A stretch of DNA of 8,064 bases. Source: JBLHKE01 sp047619485 (GTDB lineage Bacteria > Verrucomicrobiota > Verrucomicrobiia > Verrucomicrobiales > DEV007). Under the pieces are notes generated by a model. The model saw only the letters and a list, made by a program, of their open reading frames with translations. It was not told the origin of the DNA and ran no database searches. A program made the translations under genes and the position numbers. Location: assembly GCA_047619485.1 (NCBI GenBank), contig JBLHKE010000340.1:1-8064 (forward strand). Direction: 5' to 3'. Below, piece after piece: positions 1-6,080 of this stretch. Every line of letters starts with the position of its first letter. Position 1 is the stretch's first letter.

Positions 1-1
1 C

Positions 2-1375
2 CTCGAGGAGAACCGCAGCGAGCGCGAAGCCTACCTGAACATCGCCCGTTACTGTGACACCCATCACAACAACGACGATGAACTCAAGCAGAATGCGCTG
101 GAGTATGCCGAGATGGCGCTGGAGAAATTTCCGACCGACCACGTGGTAATCGAATTTCTTGCGCGAATGTTAGTCGAGCGCGGTGATAAGGAGCACGCGG
201 AGGATGTCCTCGAAGAGGCGCTCGAGCGGGAGGTGGATGATGGCGACTACTGGCTGGCGATGGGTGGCATCGCCCGCGATGTCTGGCCGCTGCGCAACGA
301 GCGGAACCGCGAGCGTGTCATGGGGGTCTACGAGAAGGCGCTTCGATCTGACCCTACTAACCTCGATATGGTGGAGCAGGTCGCGCAGTTCTTCCGCTCG
401 GCAGGTAGTACCGAACGGGCACTGCAGATCTACCAGGCGCTGGTGCTGCGTAGCCCCGATCGGCTGTCGGCACGCAAAGACCTAGCAGAACTCTTCTGGC
501 AAGCTGGGCAGCAAGACGAGGCGATCGCGGGTTTGGAGAAACTCGTTCAGATCAATCCAGGCGCGATCGAGGTGCACCGGATGCTCTCGGAAATGTACCT
601 TGCGCAGAAGGATCTCAAGCGGGCCACGCAGCATAGCGAGACGATCGTCGAATCTGGTCAGGCAAGGATCGACGACTACCGGCGCCTGGCGGACTTCCAG
701 CGTGTCGGCGACCGGGTCGGTGGTGCCTTGCAGACCCTGCGGCAAGGGGTTGCGGTGTTCCCGGACTCTCCGGAATTGAGCCATTCGCTTGGCATGTTGT
801 ATCTCGGTCTGGATCGTTATGCCGAGGCCTTCTCGGCGCTCGAGACGGCGGAGGGGCAGGCTGACGCGGCTGGGCGGAGTGATTTTCTCACCGAGGCATT
901 CTATTTTGATTTTGCGGTCTCGGCTGAACGCTCGGGTGAGATCGAGAGGGCAGAGGAATTGTTCCGCAAGTCGATCGATCTTGTCTCCGATGACGCAAAC
1001 GAGGACAAGGCGAAGTCGTTGAACTACATCGGCTACATGTGGTTGGAGCTGGAGAAGAACCTCGATGAGGCCGGAGAGATGATCAAAAAGGCGAATGAGT
1101 TGAAGCCTGACAACGGCGCCTACCTCGACAGCCTGGGTTGGTATTACTATCTCAAAGAGGACTACGACGAGGCGATTAAGCATCTGCTGCGAGCAGAGGA
1201 GTTGATGGCTGAAGACGCGCAGGAGGACAGTGTGATCTATGAGCACCTCGCGCGTGCCTACCTTGGCAAAGGCGATCGCGACCAAGCGAGGCGCTTCTGC
1301 GAGCGAGCGCTCGGGATCGAGCCAGACAAGGCGGAGCTCAAGGAGTTGCGTGAGCTGATCGAGAAGGGCGAGTAG
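2..1375 (+). CDS. TPR-repeat protein (5' truncated by window edge)
   Basis: The reading frame is open from the left edge, so the true start and any signal peptide lie outside the window; 457 residues are visible. The whole visible part is helical and reads as about twelve consecutive tetratricopeptide units of 34-40 residues, the first one incomplete. Typical unit ends are YEKALRSDPTN, LEKLVQINPGA and IKKANELKPDN. The C-terminal three units (from LNYIGYMWLELE through AYLDSLGWYYYLKEDYDEA to YEHLARAYLGKGD) match the pattern usual at the end of bacterial TPR proteins. TPR arrays form superhelical scaffolds for protein-protein contacts; no catalytic domain is visible. The protein is acidic and ends in a charged tail (ELIEKGE). 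It is the first of six plus-strand genes and is separated from the next by about 250 bases, so it probably ends its own transcript. The TPR assignment is firm; partner and location are unknown. Confidence 0.93.
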   Translation, partial: LEENRSEREAYLNIARYCDTHHNNDDELKQNALEYAEMALEKFPTDHVVIEFLARMLVERGDKEHAEDVLEEALEREVDDGDYWLAMGGIARDVWPLRNERNRERVMGVYEKALRSDPTNLDMVEQVAQFFRSAGSTERALQIYQALVLRSPDRLSARKDLAELFWQAGQQDEAIAGLEKLVQINPGAIEVHRMLSEMYLAQKDLKRATQHSETIVESGQARIDDYRRLADFQRVGDRVGGALQTLRQGVAVFPDSPELSHSLGMLYLGLDRYAEAFSALETAEGQADAAGRSDFLTEAFYFDFAVSAERSGEIERAEELFRKSIDLVSDDANEDKAKSLNYIGYMWLELEKNLDEAGEMIKKANELKPDNGAYLDSLGWYYYLKEDYDEAIKHLLRAEELMAEDAQEDSVIYEHLARAYLGKGDRDQARRFCERALGIEPDKAELKELRELIEKGE

Positions 1376-1599
1376 GCGGATCGCATCATTTTTCGAGGTT
1401 GCCGAGAGAGCGGGCGGGACAGATGGGGGTAGCTGAACGTGCCTCCGCGTGTGAACAGCCTCTCAACCTCTCTGTAAATGCCCAAGAAATGCGGCAAATT
1501 TTTAGCGAATACAGTGATAGTTCGATCATCAAGGTGCGTTTTTTAAATATTCTATCCGCATCTGTTTATTGTTTTTGTTATGGTAAATTTCTTTAAACA
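1376..1599. other. AT-rich intergenic region
   Basis: This is non-coding sequence between the TPR gene and the small ORF. From about 1490 it becomes clearly AT-rich compared with the GC-rich genes around it (for example the T-run and TTTAAATATT near 1540, and the stretch 1565-1597). An open frame from a TTG at 1399 to 1596 gives a 65-residue peptide with no recognisable features, and I do not count it as a gene. No GC-rich hairpin followed by a T-run is visible just after the TPR stop. The region ends in the promoter-like segment described separately. Confidence 0.6.
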
Positions 1600-1614
1600 T
1601 TGACATTCTATCCG
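1549..1614 (+). repeat. 10-bp direct repeat pair ATTCTATCCG
   Basis: The ten-base word ATTCTATCCG occurs exactly at 1549-1558 and again at 1605-1614, 56 bases start to start. Each copy has a TTTAAA shortly upstream (1542-1547 and 1592-1597). The second copy begins on the last base of the TTGACA box and runs into the promoter spacer. Two copies upstream of a gene, one inside the promoter, is a typical arrangement for a repressor or activator site. That role is inferred from placement only. Confidence 0.45.
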
Positions 1615-1628
1615 GAAATAGGTAGAAA
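1600..1628 (+). promoter_or_regulatory. Candidate sigma-70-type promoter
   Basis: A perfect TTGACA at 1600-1605 is followed after 17 bases by TAGAAA at 1623-1628, which matches four of six bases of TATAAT. The upstream sequence is AT-rich. Transcription would begin near 1635, so the mRNA for the small ORF would have almost no leader if translation starts at the ATG at 1637. The promoter would serve the small ORF and probably the UbiA-like, methyltransferase and vWA genes downstream. The -35 box and spacing are good; the -10 box is mediocre. Confidence 0.5.
1608..1621. promoter_or_regulatory. Imperfect dyad in promoter spacer (possible operator)
   Basis: CTATCCGGAAATAG at 1608-1621 has complementary ends (CTAT and ATAG) around a CCGG core, with one position out of register. 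It fills almost all of the spacer between the candidate -35 and -10 boxes, so a protein bound here would compete with RNA polymerase. The left half coincides with the second copy of the direct repeat. No regulator gene is visible next to it. Confidence 0.35.
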
Positions 1629-1870
1629 TGGGAGTAATGCAGGATTTTTATAGTTATCAGCGTGGCTTCTCTGAGCTTCCCATCTCGACCATGAGACCAG
1701 GAAGTGCGGTAAAGGCAGCCCTTGGCAAGCAGTTGGAGGCGTTCGAGAGCCTTGAACTCTCGTCGGAAGATCAGGGGTTCTTGCGGCTAGCGCAGACGCT
1801 CTTGGAGCCGATCGCTGGATCCATTTCCCGCTCTTGCTCCGACCGCGACGTTTGTGGATTGATCTCCTGA
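1628..1870 (+). CDS. Small hypothetical protein, unrecognised
   Basis: This open frame encodes 80 residues from the ATG at 1628, or 77 from the ATG at 1637. I do not recognise the family. There is no signal peptide or membrane segment. The middle, roughly residues 27-60, looks like amphipathic helix rich in Leu, Glu and Ala (KAALGKQLEAFESLEL, then RLAQTLLEP). The last 15 residues (ISRSCSDRDVCGLIS) look different and carry two Cys. It lies directly behind the candidate promoter and 47 bases ahead of the UbiA-like gene in the same direction, so it may lead that transcript. The ATG at 1628 has only a weak AGGT upstream and overlaps the predicted -10 box, so the 1637 start may be the real one. 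It could also be a decayed 5' fragment of a longer gene, because another frame stays open across its stop codon. Existence as a gene is uncertain. Confidence 0.4.
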   Translation: MGVMQDFYSYQRGFSELPISTMRPGSAVKAALGKQLEAFESLELSSEDQGFLRLAQTLLEPIAGSISRSCSDRDVCGLIS

Positions 1871-1917
1871 GCGAGCGCGGTATGAGTTCGCTGGCTGGTT
1901 GAAGCCAAGTTTTCTCG

Positions 1918-2820
1918 ATGTCAGATCCAGCCTCCCCAGAACTAAGCACCGCCGGTTCTTCTAGCTCTGACGCAGAGAAAGTCCCTTGGTACCTCTGGGT
2001 GAATCTCCTGAGCCTTGATGCCGTGGCGGTGGCCGTGGTCTGGTTGTGGTGCTTCTCTGTCTGTGAGCACGTGCCGATCCTCCGTCCGATCTACATCTTG
2101 CTCGGGCTGGTCGTCTGGCTGGTCTACACACTGGATCGCCTCATGGACGCCCTGCGGATGAAGGACGAGGTCTGTAGCACGCCCCGGCACCGCTTTGCGA
2201 AGCGCTTCTTCGTGCCTCTAGTTCTCCTCTGCGTTGTCGTCGCGGCAGTTGCTATCTGGATGATTTTATACAAAGTGCCGTTCGCGATCGTGCCGCGCGG
2301 GCTGATGATCTCGCTCTCGATCGTGCTCTACTTCCTGATCCGCCTCGCGCCGCGCAGCCAGGCGCAGGTGATCCTTCCCAAAGAGATCTTCTGCGGACTG
2401 ATTTTCGCGCTGGGGACGACATTCGTTGTCCACGAGTTGCCGAACAATTTCCCGCTCGGGATCATGACGGCGGAGTTTATCCTGTTCGCTGCCCTGTGCG
2501 CCTTGAACTGCATCGCAATCTCGGTTTGGGAGTGTGAGGAGGACGCCGTGAACGATCAGGGGAAATCGATTGTTCACAACTGGTCGGGCGTTCACATCTG
2601 GTACACCAAGGCCGCTTTTCTCCTCGCTGGCATCTCCGCCTGGCTGGGGATTCGCGGGGCGCCCGACTTCATGGCTCCGATCCTAGTTTCGGTGGCTTTG
2701 AGTGCTGCCCTGATCGGGGCGCTCGGATTGGCTGAAGGTGTTCTGTCGAAGAACCTGCGTCGGGTGTTGGCGGATGTCGCGCTGCTATCGCCGCTGGCCG
2801 TCGTGCCGATTTTGACCTAG
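1918..2820 (+). CDS. UbiA-like multi-pass membrane protein (putative prenyltransferase family)
   Basis: This 300-residue protein has a polar Ser/Pro-rich N-terminal tail of about 22 residues and then about nine hydrophobic helices (near 26-47, 56-75, 98-118, 122-143, 155-173, 183-204, 230-245, 253-272, 284-299). Size and helix count suit the UbiA superfamily, whose members join an isoprenoid diphosphate to a ring or lipid acceptor using Mg2+ bound by two Asp-rich loops. Candidate loops are YTLDRLMD (Asp73, Asp77) followed by TPRHRF after helix 2, and ECEEDAVNDQGKS (Asp209, Asp213) after helix 6, which resembles the DxEDxxGDxxxG pattern. The first loop lacks the canonical NDxxD, so it is either a divergent member or a relative with different chemistry. 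The methyltransferase begins 4 bases after its stop, suggesting co-translation. No clear ribosome binding site precedes the ATG. Membrane location is sure; the enzymatic role is moderate. Confidence 0.65.
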   Translation: MSDPASPELSTAGSSSSDAEKVPWYLWVNLLSLDAVAVAVVWLWCFSVCEHVPILRPIYILLGLVVWLVYTLDRLMDALRMKDEVCSTPRHRFAKRFFVPLVLLCVVVAAVAIWMILYKVPFAIVPRGLMISLSIVLYFLIRLAPRSQAQVILPKEIFCGLIFALGTTFVVHELPNNFPLGIMTAEFILFAALCALNCIAISVWECEEDAVNDQGKSIVHNWSGVHIWYTKAAFLLAGISAWLGIRGAPDFMAPILVSVALSAALIGALGLAEGVLSKNLRRVLADVALLSPLAVVPILT

Positions 2821-2824
2821 GCAG

Positions 2825-3454
2825 ATGAACTTCGATCGAGTCGCCCGAGTCTACCGGTTGCTCGAGCGGCTTGTGTTTGGTGAGGCCTTGCAAGTGGCGC
2901 GGGAGGCGCATCTCGAATCGGTCTGCCACCAGCCGCGGGTTTTGGTTCTCGGCGATGGTGATGGTCGATTTTTGGGCGCTTTGTTGGCGCAGCGGCCGAG
3001 GGCGCAAGTCGACTTGATCGAGGCGAGCGCAAAGATGATTGAACAGGCGAAGCAGCGGGTGCCGGGCGGTGCCGTGGTTGCTTTCGAACAGGTCGATGTG
3101 CTCGAATGCGCGCGATCCGATCGCTACGACCTGATCGTCAGCCATTTCTTCTTGGATTGCTTCGAACTCGAGCAGATCGAACAGATCGTGACCCGCTTTA
3201 CTGCAAACCTCGAACCTGGAGGAGAATGGTTGATCGCGGACTTTCAAATTCCTGAGAATGGACGATTTTGGCGCTTGAGGGCGCGTTGTTTGCTGTGGAT
3301 CATGTATCGATTCTTCCGCCTGATGACCGGATTGCGGGCGCCAGCGCTACTTGACCCACAGCCGGTGTTGGAGGCGGCTGGGCTCGTCTTGGATCGCCGT
3401 GTGGTCTCGAATTGCGGTTTTATCCGGTCGGATCGCTGGAAGAGAAAACGCTAG
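2825..3454 (+). CDS. Class I SAM-dependent methyltransferase
   Basis: This 209-residue protein shows the Rossmann methyltransferase motifs in order: VLVLGDGDGRFL (39-50, the glycine-rich SAM loop), LIEAS with Glu66 at the end of strand 2 to hold the SAM ribose, VDVLE with Asp91 near the adenine, YDLIVSHFFLDCF (101-113, strand 4) and LEPGGEWLIADF (129-140). The C-terminal part (RLMTGLRAPALLDPQP, then EAAGLVLDRR) resembles the lid and last strands of UbiE/COQ5-like and related small methyltransferases. It transfers a methyl group from S-adenosylmethionine; the acceptor cannot be read from the sequence. It starts 4 bases after the UbiA-like gene with only a weak AGG upstream, which fits translational coupling. 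By analogy with UbiA/UbiE the pair could modify a prenylated aromatic compound or membrane lipid, but that is inference. The segment around 152-170 (ARCLLWIMYRFFRLMTGL) is hydrophobic and could touch the membrane. Confidence 0.85.
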   Translation: MNFDRVARVYRLLERLVFGEALQVAREAHLESVCHQPRVLVLGDGDGRFLGALLAQRPRAQVDLIEASAKMIEQAKQRVPGGAVVAFEQVDVLECARSDRYDLIVSHFFLDCFELEQIEQIVTRFTANLEPGGEWLIADFQIPENGRFWRLRARCLLWIMYRFFRLMTGLRAPALLDPQPVLEAAGLVLDRRVVSNCGFIRSDRWKRKR

Positions 3455-3462
3455 AGTATTTC

Positions 3463-3475
3463 GCCCCGGCGGGGC
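3463..3475. other. Short GC hairpin between methyltransferase and vWA genes
   Basis: GCCCC, a three-base loop GGC, and GGGGC form a perfect 5-bp stem in the 37-base gap between the methyltransferase stop and the vWA start. No T-run follows, so it is not a classical intrinsic terminator. It could slow polymerase, stabilise an mRNA end or affect the vWA start 17 bases further on, or it may be chance in GC-rich DNA. Confidence 0.3.
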
Positions 3476-3491
3476 ATGTATTAGCCTTGCC

Positions 3492-4667
3492 ATGCATCCT
3501 CCTGAGCAGATTCCGAACAACGCCTATCCTACCCAAGAGGCACCTCCCGCGTATGTTCAATCGCCACTGACTACCCGACAGCCGGGCGCGCAGCAGGACG
3601 ACGGGATTGCCAAGGGCTCAGCGATCGGAATCGCGGTGCTGATCCACGCGCTGATTTTTCTGCTGCTGACCTTCATCGTCTTGCAGACGATGAGCGATGA
3701 CCCACCGGAACTGATCGTTGAATCCTCCGACGTCGAGGCACCGATTGTGATCAACCCGAAGCAGTTCGCCACGGCGACCAAGCCAAATCCCTCAGCTCCG
3801 AGCATGGCGAAGGCGATGGTGGTTTCGACCACCGCGCCGTCACTGATGTCGGTGCCGGCGATCGAGGATACCGATGAGTTCGAGATCGGTCTCGGGGACG
3901 CGTTTGGCGCTGGGCTGGGGATTGGTATTGGTGGGAGCGGTGGTGGCGGCATTGGGTTCTTCGGCAGCCGCTCGATGGCAGAGCGGGTGGTGTTCATCGT
4001 CGACGTTTCGGCATCGTTGAGTGACAAACAGTTTTCGATGATCAAAGAGGAGTTGACCAAGTCGCTCAATCGGCTGGCGCCGAACATAGAATACCAGGTA
4101 TTGTTTTTCGCCGGGCCGACCTGGTTCGCGGAAGACGAAGTGGTCACGAAGGGCAGAGGTGCGAAGAAATTCACCATCAAACAGGGGCGCCAGGAATACG
4201 TCTGGACTACTGTCGGTGGCGCCCACCAGTTTTCGTTGCAGAACCGCAAGGATCTCCCGACAGCGAAGTGGCTACGTGCGAGCAAGGCGAGCCTGCACAA
4301 GACCAAGAAGCATATCGAGGCGGTGAAGAAGATGTATGGCACCGACTGGGAGTGGCCTCTGAAAGTGGCGCTCCAGCAGATGGAGCCGAAGCCGGATGTG
4401 ATCTACTTCCTCACCGACGGGGTGACCGGAGGCGTCGAAGCAACCCTGAACGAGATCGCAAAAATCAATCGTAGCAAAGGGAGGAAATCGAAAATTAATA
4501 CGATTTCGATGATGCAGCCCCGCGCGGCTGATGCGCTCCGGCAACTGGCAAAAGATGCCGGCGGGAAGCTGACGATCGTCAACGAGGACGGGACGACGAC
4601 CGAGGACAAGATGCGCGGTGGGGGGAAGGCGGGCAAGGGTAAGGGCAAGAAGAAGCCTAAGAAGTAG
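3492..4667 (+). CDS. Membrane-anchored vWA-domain protein with Gly-rich linker
   Basis: I chose the ATG at 3492 (391 residues) because longer in-frame starts lie inside the methyltransferase gene. Order of parts: a Pro/Gln-rich cytoplasmic tail (1-40); one membrane helix (about 42-66, containing IHALIFLLLTF with His52); a periplasmic low-complexity segment rich in Pro, Ala, Ser and Thr (68-125); a glycine-rich linker ending in GFFGSR (133-160); and a von Willebrand factor A domain (about 164-365). The metal-binding MIDAS is complete: DVSAS (Asp171, Ser173, Ser175), Thr284 in YGTDW, and Asp309 in FLTDG. Such domains bind ligands through a divalent metal. The C-terminus is a Gly/Lys tail (375-391) that may bind nucleic acid, polyanionic envelope polymer or lipid heads. 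The helix with its His resembles TonB/TolA anchors. Similar Gly-linker/vWA proteins are frequent in PVC bacteria with unknown roles. No ExbB/ExbD, MoxR ATPase or other usual vWA partner is in the window. Domain call firm; function unknown. Confidence 0.88.
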   Translation: MHPPEQIPNNAYPTQEAPPAYVQSPLTTRQPGAQQDDGIAKGSAIGIAVLIHALIFLLLTFIVLQTMSDDPPELIVESSDVEAPIVINPKQFATATKPNPSAPSMAKAMVVSTTAPSLMSVPAIEDTDEFEIGLGDAFGAGLGIGIGGSGGGGIGFFGSRSMAERVVFIVDVSASLSDKQFSMIKEELTKSLNRLAPNIEYQVLFFAGPTWFAEDEVVTKGRGAKKFTIKQGRQEYVWTTVGGAHQFSLQNRKDLPTAKWLRASKASLHKTKKHIEAVKKMYGTDWEWPLKVALQQMEPKPDVIYFLTDGVTGGVEATLNEIAKINRSKGRKSKINTISMMQPRAADALRQLAKDAGGKLTIVNEDGTTTEDKMRGGGKAGKGKGKKKPKK

Positions 4668-4690
4668 GTCTGGGAAGATCGGTCGAATTT

Positions 4691-4710
4691 GCTGGCGGAG
4701 CGCCTCCAGC
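4691..4710. other. Imperfect GC-rich hairpin after vWA gene
   Basis: In the 62-base gap between the vWA and sulfatase genes, GCTGG at 4691-4695 pairs with CCAGC at 4706-4710. A further partial pairing is possible inside (GG with CC, or GGAG with CTCC in an alternative fold). The following bases (GTCTGTAG) are not a T-run, so this is at best a weak terminator. Confidence 0.25.
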
Positions 4711-4729
4711 GTCTGTAGTCATAAGCACT

Positions 4730-6076
4730 ATGATCCGATCTCTACTTGTGTGCCTGTTGGTGCTAGCTGCGCCCTGTTTGTTCGCGGCAGATCAGCCTCG
4801 TCCGAACATCATTTTTATCATGGCGGATGATCTGGGTTTTGCCGATCTAGGATGCTACGGGGGGACGGTGATCGAGACCCCGAACATCGATGGGATGGCG
4901 CAGGATGGGATCAGGTTTAACCAGTGCTACGCGGGGTCGACGGTGTGTGCCCCTTCACGCAGCGTGCTGGTGACAGGGCTGCATGCCGGCCACACGCGAG
5001 TGAGGGGCAACTTTAGCCGGGTGGCTGGTGTCGAGGGACTGGGTGGCGGCAGCGGGCGGGTGTCGCTCGAGGCGGAGGACGTGACAATCGCAGAAGTGAT
5101 GAAGTCGGCTGGCTACGCGACGGGCATGGCGGGCAAGTGGGGTCTGGGTGAACCGCGGACGGCAGGGCTTCCGAATGCACAGGGGTTCGACGAGTGGGTC
5201 GGCTTTCTGAACCAGCGACGGGCACACTCTTACTATCCGGAGTATATCTGGAACAACCAGCACAAGGTCGTGCTGCCCGGCAATGAGGCTGGGGCGAAGG
5301 GGGACTATATCCAAGACCTGTTCGCGGCGTTTTCGTTAGGGTTCATCAAGAAGTATCAGGACGAACCGTTCTTCCTCTACCTCCCTTACTCCTTGCCGCA
5401 CTCGAACTTCGAGATCCCCGAACTCGGGAAATATGCTGACAAGCCGTGGACCGATAAGGAGAAAACCTACGCGGCGATGGTGACGCGGTTGGATGCCGAC
5501 GTCGGTAGGATTCTGGCGCTGTTAGGAGAGTTGGAATTGGAGGAGCAGACGATCGTGTTTTTCTGTTCGGACAATGGGGCGGCCGAGCGCTGGGATGGTC
5601 GGTTCAATAGTTCCGGTCCGCTGCGGGGCCGCAAGCGGGACATGTATGAGGGCGGGTTGCGTGTGCCGATGGTCGTACGTTGGCCGGGGAAGATAAAGCC
5701 GGGTAGTTCAAGCGACGTCGTCTGGGGGTTTGCCGACGTGATGCCGACCCTCGCGGAACTGGGCGGTGCCAAGCTCCCTAGCCAGAAACTGGACGGGGGG
5801 AGTGTCGTACCCACCTTGCTCGGAAATACCCAACCTGATTTGAGTGACAGGTTCCTCTATTGGGAGTTCTTCGAGCGCGGATTTCAGCAGGCGGCACGTT
5901 GGAAAGATTGGAAGGTGATCCGCGAGAAGAAGGGGGCGAGCCTTCGCCTGTATGATCTGAATGGGGACTTGGGCGAACGCAGCGACGTGGCGGCGGACCA
6001 CCCGCAGATAGTAGAGAAGTTTGAAACGTTCTTGAAGGGCGCGCGCACCGAGTCGGCGGCCTGGCCGCTTGAATAG
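4730..6076 (+). CDS. Secreted type I (formylglycine-dependent) sulfatase
   Basis: This is a 448-residue arylsulfatase-superfamily enzyme that hydrolyses a sulfate ester. A Sec signal peptide (hydrophobic 4-18, cleavage probably near LFAA, residue 19 or 20) sends it to the periplasm or outside. Active-site elements in order: ADD (Asp33, Asp34, Ca2+ ligands); CAPSR (Cys73, the residue oxidised to formylglycine in the CxPSR consensus); GKWGLG with Lys136; PH with His224; SDNG (Asp281, Asn282, Ca2+ ligands); and RGRKRDMYEGGLRVP (Lys302). The set looks complete except that the position holding His in GKWHLG enzymes is Gly138, a variant I recall from other bacterial sulfatases. Segments such as AHSYYPEYIWNN and PFFLYLPYSLPH fit the large bacterial polysaccharide/aryl sulfatase subfamilies of marine and gut PVC bacteria. 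The substrate, probably a sulfated glycan, cannot be read directly. The maturation enzyme and any glycoside hydrolase or transporter are not in the window. No ribosome binding site is evident. Confidence 0.95.
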   Translation: MIRSLLVCLLVLAAPCLFAADQPRPNIIFIMADDLGFADLGCYGGTVIETPNIDGMAQDGIRFNQCYAGSTVCAPSRSVLVTGLHAGHTRVRGNFSRVAGVEGLGGGSGRVSLEAEDVTIAEVMKSAGYATGMAGKWGLGEPRTAGLPNAQGFDEWVGFLNQRRAHSYYPEYIWNNQHKVVLPGNEAGAKGDYIQDLFAAFSLGFIKKYQDEPFFLYLPYSLPHSNFEIPELGKYADKPWTDKEKTYAAMVTRLDADVGRILALLGELELEEQTIVFFCSDNGAAERWDGRFNSSGPLRGRKRDMYEGGLRVPMVVRWPGKIKPGSSSDVVWGFADVMPTLAELGGAKLPSQKLDGGSVVPTLLGNTQPDLSDRFLYWEFFERGFQQAARWKDWKVIREKKGASLRLYDLNGDLGERSDVAADHPQIVEKFETFLKGARTESAAWPLE

Positions 6077-6080
6077 CTCG

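Noticed and set aside
482..1285. Long antisense open frame (267 codons) opposite the TPR gene
   Set aside because: The TPR frame has clear repeat periodicity. The antisense product has no domain features and is a by-product of GC-rich codon use.
1399..1596. 65-residue frame from a TTG in the intergenic region
   Set aside because: There is no ribosome binding site or recognisable feature, and its second half is translated from the AT-rich regulatory stretch.
1608..1949. 113-residue minus-strand frame across the small ORF
   Set aside because: The product is Arg/Ser/Pro-rich with no domain, and it would run through the promoter elements and into the UbiA-like gene start.
3351..3491. 47-codon N-terminal extension of the vWA protein
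   Set aside because: It lies mostly inside the methyltransferase gene in another frame and reads as Arg/Trp/Ser-rich shadow sequence. The ATG at 3492 gives a normal anchored protein.
3557..4342. Antisense open frame (261 codons) opposite the vWA gene
   Set aside because: The plus-strand vWA frame carries a complete MIDAS and a membrane anchor. The antisense product is low-complexity Ser/Pro/Ile sequence mirroring the Gly linker.
4744..4780. Lipoprotein signal (Cys16 of the sulfatase)
   Set aside because: The residues before Cys16 are LAAP; Pro at -1 does not fit a lipobox, and a signal peptidase I site follows at LFAA.
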